This document shows, one piece after another, positions 11,371 to 21,405 of a DNA stretch of 64,000 bases; positions within the stretch are counted from its first letter, which is position 1, and each line of letters starts with the position of its first letter. A program made the translations under genes and the position numbers. Below the pieces are notes generated by a model that was not told where the DNA came from, ran no database searches, and saw nothing but the letters and a program-made list of their open reading frames with translations. Source of the DNA: Acephala macrosclerotiorum (taxonomy: Eukaryota > Ascomycota > Leotiomycetes > Helotiales > Mollisiaceae); contig MU119256.1 in assembly GCA_014904845.1 (NCBI GenBank), forward strand, positions 62,001-126,000, written 5' to 3'.

Positions 11371-12263
11371 CTACTCGCCATTCGCTACCACTGGCTCTGT
11401 CTTCGAAACAGCTGGTTCGGCCTCTGGCGCTGGGTGAGGACTTATTTTCAACCCCGCCATATCCACACCCGTAAACGGGCACACTCCAGGCTTTCTCTCC
11501 TCACTCTCACCCTTCTTCTCCTCCCCACTTCCCTCTTCAACCTCCGTTTCCACAACCTTAACACCATGCAGATACCCCTCCCTCTCAACCTCAACCACCT
11601 CCTTCTCATCCCTAAACTCCTCTCCATCCCTTACATACCACTTCGCAAACAGATCGTTCTGGATCCAAATCACTTTGCCTAACGCTTTCACAATTGCGAT
11701 CTTGCGTTGAAGTGAGATACGAGGATGGGATAATATGGCTTCTGTGAATACATCTTGGATGAAAGATAGACACATGCCGATGTGAACGTATTCTATGTGC
11801 AAAGGATGGACGCGACCGACTCCTGTGTGCATCATTCTGGAAGGTGTGAGAAATGGTAGACAGAATTGGAAGGAAAGGAGACTCACCCAACTTTATCCAA
11901 ATACTCCCAAAACTCAAATTTACTCGGATCACTACAAAGCTTATTCAAATACGCCGTCAAAAACATCTTCCTATGCTTTATTTGCGGACTGTCCTCATCA
12001 ACCACCTCCTCCATCGGGCCCTCATAACTTGTACTCCTCGTCGTAAAAGCTCTCGCTGTAATATCATACTCCAAAAGTTTTCGATAGACGATGTTTACAA
12101 CAGCCGGGATGAGTTGTTTGATGTATTTTGCGCCGGAGGAGAGGGCTTCGATGTCTCGACTAGAGAAGTCGAGGAAGGCGTGGAGGTAGGAGATTCGGGA
12201 TGAGAGGGAGGTGTAGAGGTCGTGCCGGGAGATGGTTTGCATGGGTCTTGAATTGGGCGCCAT
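11371..12263 (-). CDS. Fungal protoglobin-domain protein
   Basis: Exons 11887-12263 and 11371-11836 flank a 50-bp GT-AG intron and join as LDKVG|MMHTGVGRVH, giving about 280 residues. The helical pattern and the motifs YIKQLIPAVVNIVYRKLLEY, HRKMFLTAYLNKL and HPLHIEYVHIGMCLSFIQD match the globin-sensor/protoglobin fold (PF11563) found in many ascomycetes; the His-rich stretch after the intron should supply the proximal haem ligand. The C-terminal 90 residues are charged and low-complexity (EVEREGYLHGVKVVETEVEE), then KPGVCPFTGVDMAGL and a Pro/Glu tail. A second in-frame Met (MQTISRHDLY) could be the true start. Function in fungi is not established; binding of O2 or NO is the family expectation. 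It lies between the RraA and PrpF genes but on the opposite strand. Confidence 0.8.
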
Positions 12264-12991
12264 CTTGGGAAAGGATTTTGTGTTGAATTAAAAACGGTAG
12301 GAACGTTTGAAGGATTGAATAGAGGAAGGTTGATTGTGCAGAGAATTGAGGATGAAAGGTCTTGATATAGACTTTCGAAGTGGGCTGATGTTGACATCGT
12401 CGCATCTCGGGTGAGATATCATGCCACTACGAATTTCAGCCGTTTGTCAAATTTATAATTGAGGTCATAGTATATGCAAGGCTTCCGATTGCATCGATAT
12501 GATGAGGCATTTTGCAATCGATGGAATCGGATCTTGGAAGAAGACATTGTTCATAGACAGCATTTTCGGTCATGGTCGGCAAAGGGTAGTCGTCGCCAGC
12601 GGACCGTCGATGGATCAGATTGAGTTTGACAACTTTGTACGACTCTGATTATTGCGAATTCTTATAAAAAGCTGGAATATCCGGTGTCGGGGGATTCGTT
12701 CACCTGTTGCAATGGCTTCTCAGACTTTCACTTGGAAAAGGGGTCGGACGCCTCGTGACTCTCCTGATCGAATCTGGCCTAGCGTTTCTTCATCGGAAGT
12801 CTTCCGCCTCATTTCGGATGGAAGCGACACACTTCATCCTTCACGTACAGCAGCGTCAACAGCACCCTAGAAGGCTCAAGACAACTCGAGTGGCTAAGGA
12901 GATACTATCATGAGGCTCCGCTACAGTCTGTCATTCTGGTCGTACAGCTCCAGATAAAAGCGGTGCCTTGAAAGACCGCACGTGATTCAAA
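12264..12991. other. Intergenic; divergent promoter of protoglobin and PrpF genes
   Basis: 728 bp between two outward-facing genes. Two overlapping plus-strand ORFs of 68-72 codons (12652-12913) resemble no family and are not annotated. Both genes' promoters should lie here. Confidence 0.4.
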
Positions 12992-14312
12992 ATGTTTCCA
13001 AGATCTTCTCAATGCGTGCTACGCCAACTCAAGGCTCCTCAAATCCAGCGAACAAGTATCATGAGTCGATACACTCACAACGCTGCAGTATCCAGGACTC
13101 TGAAAAGGGCGCCAGCAGCATATTATCGAGGAGGAACATCACGTGCTATCATGTTTAAGACGGAGGATTTACCTTCAAATCGCAAGGACTGGGTGTCAAT
13201 ATTTCTAGGAGCCATTGGTTCTCCAGATCCGTAAGTCGAATTGTCTACAAGTTGTTCAATCAAGATGCTGATTTTTAAGTAGCAACGGCCGCCAGCTGGA
13301 TGGTATGGGCGGAGGAATATCAAGTCTCTCAAAGATATGCGTTATTGGAAAGTGTGCTGAGCCTGAGCTCGCAGACGTGGACTACACGTTCGTTGCAGTA
13401 ACTCTCCTCCCTCCCAAACATCTACAGATACTAATTTGCTAGATTGGAGTCAAAGACGCAGAAGTTGACTACTCCTCAAACTGCGGCAATATGACATCCG
13501 CTGTTGGACCCTTCGCCATAGACTCAAATCTCGTCTCCTCGCCCCCAGACGGCGAAGCAATAGTACGAATTCGGAACACAAACACAAACAAGATCATTCA
13601 TTCCACCTTCCCAGTCGTCGATGGTGAAGCACAAGCACATGGAGACTTCGCCATTGATGGTGTGTCTGGCACAGCTTCTAGGGTCCAGCTTGCATTCATC
13701 AATCCAGCTGGTAGTCGAACCGGCAAACTTCTGCCGACGGGAAACTCTGTCGATACGATTGATGGCGTGAAAGCTAGCATGGTAGACTGCAGTAATCCGT
13801 GCTGTTTCGTCTCAGCGGAAGAGCTTGGAATCGATGGGACAATACTGCCAGATGCTATTGAGAAGCATCTAGATCTCCTCAAAAGACTAGACTCGATCCG
13901 CAGACAAGCATCAGTGTTGATGGGGCTGAGTAGAGACACAGCTTCATCAACAGGCTCAGTGCCGAAGATTGCCATGGTGTCAAGACCAAGCACGCATCAG
14001 ATTCTTTCTGGGGACACGATGGATAAAGACGAAGTTGATTTGGTGGTAAGAGCTATCAGCGTAGGGCAACCGCATAGAGCTGTACCGATCACAGTTGCAA
14101 TGGCCATCGCTGCTGCGTCGAAAGTTGGGGGATCTGTTGTGAATCAGTTGGCGGAGAAGGGGAAGAGTTCCGATGCGGCCGGCTTTACTTTGGGACATTC
14201 AAGTGGGAAGATTGTTGTCGGTGCCAAATTCGAGGAGAATGGCGATTTGAAAGATTGCACGGTGTTCAGAACAGCAAGAAGACTGATGGATGGGACTGTG
14301 TATTGGAAATGA
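12992..14312 (+). CDS. PrpF-family isomerase (4-oxalomesaconate tautomerase / aconitate isomerase type)
   Basis: Three exons (12992-13230, 13283-13397, 13443-14312) joined by 52- and 45-bp GT-AG introns give 407 residues, the normal size for PF04303. PrpF landmarks: PAAYYRGGTSRAIMF at the start, DGMGGGISSLSKICVI, and the active-site region DYSSNCGNMTSAVGPFAID, with the catalytic-type cysteine in NCGN, then STFPVVDGEAQ and NPAGSRTGKLLPTG. The first 45 residues are Arg-rich and almost free of acids (MFPRSSQCVLRQLKAP), which suggests a mitochondrial presequence; an internal Met (MSRYTHNAAV) would remove part of it. Relatives isomerise double bonds in tricarboxylate-like acids (4-oxalomesaconate in gallate catabolism, 2-methylaconitate with AcnD, 3-methylitaconate). 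Given the LigI-like and RraA-like neighbours the tautomerase role is favoured, by inference. Confidence 0.9.
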
Positions 14313-14640
14313 ATCGCCCGCTGAAGCGGAATTTAATTCCGGCGCGTATGAACATACCAGATCTTTGGCAAGAGCATGACCCATTGAGATTTGTTCTTGG
14401 ATACAGACGAATTTTAACTCTAACGAATCAGGCAAAGGAGGTTTTGCCGCCAGCCTTTCTCCTGTAGCAGTAGAAAGCCTGAACCCAATCCAGCAAGGAT
14501 GAGTCGTGAAGAGAAAGCGCTCAAGGATAAATTTGGTTTCACATAACACGGCGAGGTTAGCGCAAAACTCCGCAATCCCTTACAAATCATGGACGTTCAA
14601 CTCAGCAGCCTCGGATGGCGAAGTTGTGCCGAGACCGTAA

Positions 14641-14663
14641 ATGTCCCAATTGTTCTGGGACAT
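14641..14663. repeat. Perfect 8-bp inverted repeat (ATGTCCCA arms)
   Basis: Arms ATGTCCCA (14641-14648) and TGGGACAT (14656-14663) with a 7-bp spacer, about 590 bp upstream of the regulator start at 15248. The same octamer recurs at about 16229, 17483, 19453, 38362, 57869 and (reverse) 61204. It could be a protein binding site; nothing proves it. Confidence 0.45.
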
Positions 14664-14724
14664 TGCGAGATTTTGTTGCACGTCGTAGTTTTGCTAAGCG
14701 AAAAAATAATATCTTCAAAATCAT

Positions 14725-14756
14725 AACTGATAAGGATTGAGCGATCCTTATCAGTT
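14725..14756. promoter_or_regulatory. Palindromic paired GATA sites
   Basis: Perfect 13-bp arms AACTGATAAGGAT and ATCCTTATCAGTT separated by TGAGCG. Each arm contains TGATAAG, the core bound by GATA factors (AreA/NIT2 in nitrogen control, white-collar type in light). It lies about 490 bp upstream of the Zn2Cys6 gene at 15248. A regulatory role is inferred from sequence only; as RNA it would also form a stable hairpin. Confidence 0.5.
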
Positions 14757-15247
14757 TCTTAGATCGCGCTAGTCTGTATATAGTTAGCTCATGAGCAAAA
14801 ACATCATGCCCAAACTTGATGACTCAATCTAGGCGGTTCAGCAGGTGAACAATCTCCTTCCCCAGCCCAAAGCTTCGCATCGCCACTCTCGTTTCCTGTC
14901 CATCAAAACCCATGACTACAGGCAATTCTAGTCTATTTGATCCAATTTCCAATGAGTGATCAATATGATGCTCTCCATTGTGACTACGAACTGACTTCCT
15001 CGATAAAAATAGGGGCCAAATCACGTTCTCCTCAGGGGTGCAGTCCACTAGCGAACGCCATTATTCACGGGCAAATCAGCACCATCTCTCCCTATCAACA
15101 CACCTCACCTTATCGTCAACATGACGCCCCCACTCTCTAGAAATCCTTGCTCCCCCCAGCTCTTCAATAAACAGCGGCAATTGCCTGGTATGTCTCTCCT
15201 CCCAGAAGCAAATACGCATCTCCTTGTTCCAAGCTCTCCAATCGACC

Positions 15248-17435
15248 ATGGATGAGAATCCGCGACCTTCGAAACGCGCCAGAAAGTCTTGCGAACGATG
15301 CAGAACTAGGAAGCAGAAATGCCACGGCTTTCCTGTTTGTGCGAATTGCGCGAATGCGAAAGAGCAGTGTATTCAACCTCCGAGCGCGATTGAGGAGTAT
15401 AATAGGTGAGCACGCGACATGATGATGTTGGCGGATGCTGATTGGGGGCAGCGGGCCGAATCAAGCTCTTCTAGAACGAATCTCTTTCCTCGAAGCACAG
15501 CTTGCTGCTTATGCGAACACGCCTATACCTAAGAAGACGGATCCTGCGATCTGCGAGGAAAATGTGGTGTCGCCGACGAGTACAGAACGGGAGAGGAGGA
15601 GCAATATCGCAGACATTGTGGGATTCTTGAGTCTTGGAGGAGAGGCGGCATACGTTGGGTCTTCGTCTGGATTCTCGTTGGCGACGAACCTCGGACAAAT
15701 GGTGCAAGCTACGGTCTGGAATAAGGCATTAGCAGCGACTGTAAACCAGACTCAGACAAAACCAATCAGTATTGCGGATTTGAAGAGGAACTCGGCGGGG
15801 CCCCCAAACGAAAACATGGGTGGCCGAATTCTGGACGCATATTTCACGAGGTTACATTTGCGATACCCGTTCTTGGATAGGTCGGACATTCTAGAGAGGC
15901 ATGCCAATCGCTTCGTGCAGAACAATTCGAGCCCAGAGGATCAGTATGGGACGTTCAAGATATACATGATATACGCGATTGGAGCAACTATGTTGAAGTT
16001 GACGGAGCAGTATGATTATACGCCTCCTGAGAACTTCTTCATGACTGCACTTCAGTACATATCAGCGGCTAGAGAGTCCCACTCGGTTCACAACATTGAG
16101 GCTATGACATTGTTGGTCCTGTACAACCTTCGGTCGCCGTCAAACTCTGGGATTTGGTATATGATTGGCCTCGCTATGAGAACATGTGTCGATTTGGGAC
16201 TTCATCGAGAGGCACATTATGGGAATGTCCCACCTTACGAGGGACAATTACGAAGGCGACTTTTCTGGACAATCTATTTCCTAGAGCGGGTCATTGCTGT
16301 TTCTATTGGGAGGCCATACAGCATTGCCGATCGAGACATCGATGCCCAGCTACCCCTCGAAATTGATGACACAGTCCGGGACGACAGTTTGATAGCACGC
16401 ACACTTGCTGTTTCTCCTTCGCCAACCTTCCAGGCATCTCGACCATCATCAAACATCACCCTCGGTATCCAGTGCATTCGGCTCAAAAGACTCGAGTCTC
16501 ATATTCAAGGCACGATATATCGAGTCGACAGGCCAATTGCGAGCCTGGTCTCGAAAATTAGTCCAACGTTGAAGCTTCTCGAAGACTGGCATCGAGCTTT
16601 ACCACCCTCGACGCCTTACGAGTCCGACTACCTGAATATGCACTACTATAAAGCTGTTCGGCTCCTGCTCCAACCATTCCTGATGATTCTCCCGCCTACA
16701 GATCAACGGGTAGCGCTCTGCCTACATGCATCTGGCCAAATATGTCAAATATTCAAACGTTTGCACCAACGAGATTCGTACGGACATTCTTTCATTGCTC
16801 TGCATTCGACTTTCATCGCAGGCGTGACCATGTGCTACTGCCTCTTCCTCTCGCCAACGCTCTGGACCTTTACGGTCTCCAACGATCTTCGAGCCTGCTC
16901 ATCTGCACTCTTCGTGATGGCTGAACGTACTCCAGTTGTTAATAAATACCGCGACGCTCTCGAAAACGTGATCGGCGCAACCATGGAATTCCTCGCTCGA
17001 GCACCAGCACAGGCACCGGCTCCAGCTCAAGAGCAGCCAAACGTAACCTCACCAACTCAAACCCAAGCTACCCCACAACAATCAACCCGAGAATCACCCG
17101 GTGCCATCCCATATTTCTCCCCGGGATTTACCAGCGCGGCGCAAGAATCATACGTTCGCGGGGCCCCCAAAGCCGCCGCCGCGCCTACGCCCAGTGGCAG
17201 TGGAGACATCAATAGAAGCATCTATGCTCCGACGTTTCAAGAAGACAATGATGTATTTGGGTACATGCCGCAGACGCAAACCACCAGTTCTGATGGGGAG
17301 GGCCGGTGGGAAGGAAGGCATGGTGAGCTTGGACAAATGGATGCAGAGTGGATGTTGAGTCTTTGCGAAGGTGATGGATTCAGTTTGCAGATGCTGAATG
17401 AGATGATGAGGTTTGAGCCGAGTTTGGGTGCTTAA
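15248..17435 (+). CDS. Zn2Cys6 transcription factor with fungal-specific regulator domain
   Basis: Two exons (15248-15405 and 15452-17435) around a 46-bp GT-AG intron, joined as EEYN|SGPNQALLE, give 713 residues. The zinc cluster is at residues about 14-42: CERCRTRKQKCHGFPVCANC then KEQC, followed by a short coiled coil (LLERISFLEAQL). The Fungal_trans domain includes YPFLDRSDILERH, MIGLAMRTCVDLGLHREA, RRRLFWTIYFLERVIAVSI and GRPYSIADRDIDAQLP. The C-terminal third is Pro/Gln/Ala-rich (APAQAPAPAQEQP). ATG 15248 is preferred because upstream codons lack an ATG in frame. It precedes the RutA-type monooxygenase on the same strand by 0.7 kb and could regulate either flank; the paired GATA element upstream hints at nitrogen control. 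Confidence 0.9.
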
Positions 17436-18133
17436 CCAGACGGAAGAGTAATCGAGGAATGTAGAGACATTTTCAGCTCGGAATGTCCCAGCTTCGATCC
17501 GTACATTGCTATGTGCTCAACTTCGCCATTGCCCATACTCTGGCCGCAACTTTGGCCAGGTGTAGTTCACTATGCCAATCTTGGGAATGAGTGAGGTAGC
17601 ATGTATCCTATCAACATCAGGAACCCTCGAGGCCTTGAAGGGAGGCCTCAATCAATCCAGACCTTTATGATTTGTTCTACTCAGCGGCTCCCATATCCAA
17701 AAGTAGTTCGCACATCGTATGGAGTACATATCCGAGATGGTTTTAGCGAGTCAGGGGTTATTTCACGTGCAATCCCCTCCATTGGCGGGGTCAACGTTAT
17801 CTTGCCGATCCATGCCACTCTTACCTGCCGACATGAATATCGCACGTGCTTACCGTTGGCCTTAACACACGAGGCTCAAGTGAAATCCACATGTCTTATC
17901 TCTCCCAGAGGCGCGGAAGTCCGATACACCTCCTTTATCGCAGCTTACCTCAAGCTTCCTCTGAAAGCTGCAATTCCTTCCTGCGGAGTCGCGTCTTCCT
18001 TTCTTTTCTTCACGCATATCTTAGTTATACTGTTTTCGCCGACGATATTAAAATGAGGAGATCCCATCAAGAGTTTTCAACCGATTCGGTTCCTCTATCC
18101 TCACCTATACCTCCAGCTCCTTCATCAACGAAC
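17436..18133. other. Intergenic; promoter region of the RutA-type gene
   Basis: A 151-codon plus-strand ORF (17601-18056) overlaps this region but has no family likeness, runs into the promoter of the next gene and is treated as chance. One ATGTCCCA octamer lies at about 17483 and a CACGTG box at about 17765. Confidence 0.4.
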
Positions 18134-19324
18134 ATGGAAATCGGAGTATTCATCCCCATTGGCAACAATGGGTAAGTCCCCCCCCATTATCCCCTCTCCC
18201 GTCTCATCTCCTCCCCTTCGTGCCCTCTCAGCGTCTTCCTCCCTTCGAACTCATCGCTAAAGTTCCTCAGCTGGCTCATCTCAACAACCTCCCCCCAATA
18301 CAAGCCCTCCTTCGACCTCAACAAAGCCATCGTCCTCAAAGCCGAAAAATACAACCTCGACTTCGCCCTCTCCATGATAAAACTGCGCGGTTTCGGCGGG
18401 AAAACAGAATTCTGGGACCACAACTTAGAATCTTTCACTCTCATGGCTGGTCTCGCAGCCGTAACCTCAAAAATAAAACTCTTCGCTTCAACAGCAATCC
18501 TCACCCTCCCACCTGCTCTCGTAGCTCGAATGGCTACAACAATTGACTCAATCGCTCCGGGCCGTTTCGGCGTAAACATTGTTACTGGATGGCAGGAAGC
18601 AGAATACTCACAAATGGGTATTTGGCCTGGGAATGCTTATTTCGGGTATAGATATGATTATGCTACCGAGTATGTCCAGGTTATGAAAGAGTTATGGAAA
18701 GATGGGGTGTCGAATTTCAAGGGGAAACATTTCACGATGAATGATTGTAAAATGGAACCGAAACCAGCCCATGATATCAAGATTGTAGCCGCTGGGCAAT
18801 CTGGCAGAGGACTAGAATTCGCAAGCAAGTTCGCGGATTTCAACTTCGCGATGGGAGCTGGGATTAACACACCGACTGCCATCGCACCAGCTAATGAGAG
18901 GCTGGTCGAGGCGACCAAGAAAGCGGGGAGGGAGTGTGGTTCCTACGTCCTCTTCATGATCATCGCGGAAGAAACAGACGAAGAGGCTGAGGCGAAATGG
19001 AAATTATACAAAGACGGCGCAGACGTCGACGCTCTTGCCTGGATGGCAGATCAAGGATCCAAGGATACGAAAGCTGATGCCAACGCGACGGTCAACTCGA
19101 TCAACCTTCCTGAGGGTGCGGTGAATTTTAATCAAGGGACGTTGGTAGGGAGTTTTGAGAAGGTAGCGAAGATGTTGGATGAAATTGCGGAGACGCGGGG
19201 GACGAAGGGGATTATGTTGACGTTTGATGATTTCTTGGTGGGGATGAATAAGTTTGGGGAGAGAATTCAGCCGTTGATGAAGTGTAGGGCGAAGGCTAGT
19301 GAGGCTACGAATGGGGCTGCGTAG
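18134..19324 (+). CDS. RutA-type pyrimidine monooxygenase (flavin-dependent, luciferase-like)
   Basis: Exon 18134-18171 and exon 18271-19324 flank a 99-bp intron; the join [17 protein letters not shown] is the invariant RutA start, giving 363 residues. Family motifs are very well kept: [60 protein letters not shown]-type [38 protein letters not shown] and the terminal [13 protein letters not shown]. In bacteria RutA opens the uracil ring oxidatively with FMN and O2, the first step of the Rut pathway. None of the other Rut functions is next to it here. The very high similarity to the bacterial pattern, and the lack of such a step in the known fungal uracil pathways, suggest horizontal acquisition followed by intron gain; that is inference. 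Confidence 0.92.
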
Positions 19325-20212
19325 TCGGTTGATATTTGAATCATTGAAAAAGACATATTCAAAATTTGAATGCACTTCGTTCGGACGGGCAGTCGGAGAC
19401 TAGTCGCCATGGACAGAAGTCTGTCCGGGTGCTATGACTTTTGGCGGCGGAAATGTCCCAAAATCTTTGATTCAATCAGTAAAATCGAGATCCGAGATCC
19501 GTTGAATTTTACGGTAGTTTCTTCAATGCAGCTTCCCCAGAGAGACTTGCTTGTCTTGTCTGAGATGCTAGACAGCCAGACAGAGTTCTTGAAATGGCGA
19601 GTAGTGGGTTGGGAGCAACAAGGCTCGTCCCACCATTCTTCAATGCCAAGATCATGGGCCTTATAGATATCTTCGATCCTTGGTCCAGAATACTGGTAGC
19701 TAACCGGATTGGCCTGTGAAGTGGAGAGTCACTCCATTGGCTGATGGTCTCTGCGTACGTAATTAGGCATTTACTTCAGGTGCATTCATCGCAGGCTAGA
19801 TGTAGGTGGAGTAGTGTCGAGGTTTGGTAAAATCGTACTTCTTTCCAAATTATACGAACCCAAACAAACTGTTAATTCCTATGAAAGCATGCCCCATTTC
19901 ATCAATCGTGCTGTATTCCGATCCCAAGTCATAAATTCGGCATAAAAGAAAATCGCGTTCACTACTCCCTCCAATTACTGTTTCCCTTCATCATGCACCC
20001 TAATATCCTCCACACTTATGGCGCCCCCATCCTCACTCCTTCCTAGCGTACTCGGAGTAACACCCAGCTCCTCCATCTCAATATATGTCCCCTGCAAGTT
20101 CCTCTCACTCTCATTATTCCCCTGAATAATAATCGTTTCACGCTCTCACTCTCACCTCCTTCCTGCCCATCTTCCAATCTCGTCATCTTGCTTGACCCCA
20201 CACTCATGTTCA
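19325..20212. other. Intergenic; no gene seen
   Basis: Downstream of RutA and of the 3' end of the rhodopsin-like fragment (convergent). One ATGTCCCA octamer at about 19453. Small ORFs here show no family likeness. Confidence 0.4.
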
Positions 20213-21000
20213 TCATCTTTGAATCCCTCGTTCTAGAACTAAGGGGACATGAATTTGCTCCAGGTTTGAGGATGGGGCGATGCTCGCTTGGGAGGCGAAG
20301 AGGAGGGGGCGGTGGTGGATGGGAAGAGTGAGGGGTCGGATACACATTAAGCAGGAACAGGTTACTGCGAGATAAGTCTCAATGTCTGACCAAAGGACGA
20401 TATCGATGTTGTTCCAAGTTCCGTCTAGAGCAAGAGTGTAGTTCCAGACATATTTCAGGCGGATCATACTTGTGACATATGCACTATTGCTGTCAGCACT
20501 TCCATACAAAGGGGGTGTAGGTGAGGGGCAGTGTCGTGAGACTCACAACGATCCCAGAGCAAACATAAAACAAAGCGCGGTCCTCTTCCTTAAATTCAGA
20601 TTCAAGCCTTTCAACTCCGAAATCGGCAAGACCATAATAATCAGATCTTCGACAATACTAGCAAAAGCCCCCGCCTTCGTCACAGTATTAATATTCATAC
20701 ATTTCCTTTCCATAGACACCTTCCAGAGAGCTTCGACTGGAAAACATCGGAAGATGACTGTGATGGTGAAGGCGATCATGTTACAGAGCTGCCATGCGAT
20801 GGCGAGTTTGACGATGCGGCGGAAGGATGGGTTAGGGAAGATGCGGAGGTAGAGGAAGAGGATGGAGAATTTGGCGATATTTTGGATGAGGGCGTAGAAG
20901 ATTGAGGCGATGTAGTAGAACTGTTTGAGTAAGTCAGGTGAGATGAAAGATGATGAGTTTAGTGCCGTACCAGCTGGTTGTTTAACCTGAATTCTCACCT
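20213..21000 (-). pseudogene. 3' part of a fungal rhodopsin-like (SAT4-type) integral membrane gene
   Basis: Exons 20547-20920 and 20213-20489, joined across 20490-20546 as ALGS|FNSAYVTSMIRLKY, encode TM3-TM7 of the fungal rhodopsin-like domain (PF20684): FYYIASIFYALIQNIAKF, LFLYLRIFPNPSFRRIV, FAFTIT-like helix, CFPVEALWKVSMERKC, TKAGAFASIVEDLIIMVLP and IDIVLWSDIETYLAV. A further intron (about 20921-20969) precedes FYYIAS, but then only about eight plausible residues remain before stops and low-complexity GTGAG-rich sequence; TM1-TM2 and any CFEM domain are absent. The missing N-terminal half lies in the same orientation at 27639-28175, on the far side of the HET/NLR island, so the two may once have been one gene. 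As it stands there is no usable start. Confidence 0.7.
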
Positions 21001-21167
21001 GCATGAAATCTGTTTCTGTTCGTAAAGGTGAGCAAGGCTGCTTTATCGGCGATACTGGGTGAGCTAAGGTGAGTAAGGGTGAGGCGAAGTGGGAAGCAAG
21101 TGAGCAGTGGTGAGTTTGCCATTGCATAAAAGTACTGCGCTCAAGGCAGACGAGCCAGAGCCAGAAG

Positions 21168-21230
21168 TGGCGCGGATAATCGAAGCGCCAGAGCCATGCA
21201 GGGCACTAATGGCGCGGATGATCTAAGCGC
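21168..21230. repeat. Two imperfect 21-bp direct repeats, 42-bp period
   Basis: Copies at 21168-21188 (TGGCGCGGATAATCGAAGCGC) minus one base and 21210-21230 differ at two positions. They sit exactly where the rhodopsin-like 3' fragment ends and the HET/NLR island begins, beside GTGAG-rich low-complexity sequence (about 21020-21120). Confidence 0.6.
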
Positions 21231-21405
21231 AGGTTGCGGAGGGCTAGATTGCTGCAAGGGGAATAGAAAATCATTGCTCAGTTCTTCAGTTCGAATAGGT
21301 CTCTTGAGGCAGGCCGGCGCAGGCCTCGCGACTAGTTCAGCATATAGAGACAGAGATTGAGTTATAACAATATCAGATAGTCACATTTGTATAATAAACT
21401 CGATT

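Larger units (their letters stand above)
14313..15247. other. Intergenic; upstream region of second Zn2Cys6 regulator
   Basis: No gene is supported. Two short perfect inverted repeats listed separately (14641-14663 and 14725-14756) are the only structured elements seen. Confidence 0.45.

Noticed and set aside
17601..18056. 151-codon plus-strand ORF upstream of RutA
   Set aside because: No domain or composition typical of protein, overlaps the promoter of the next gene.
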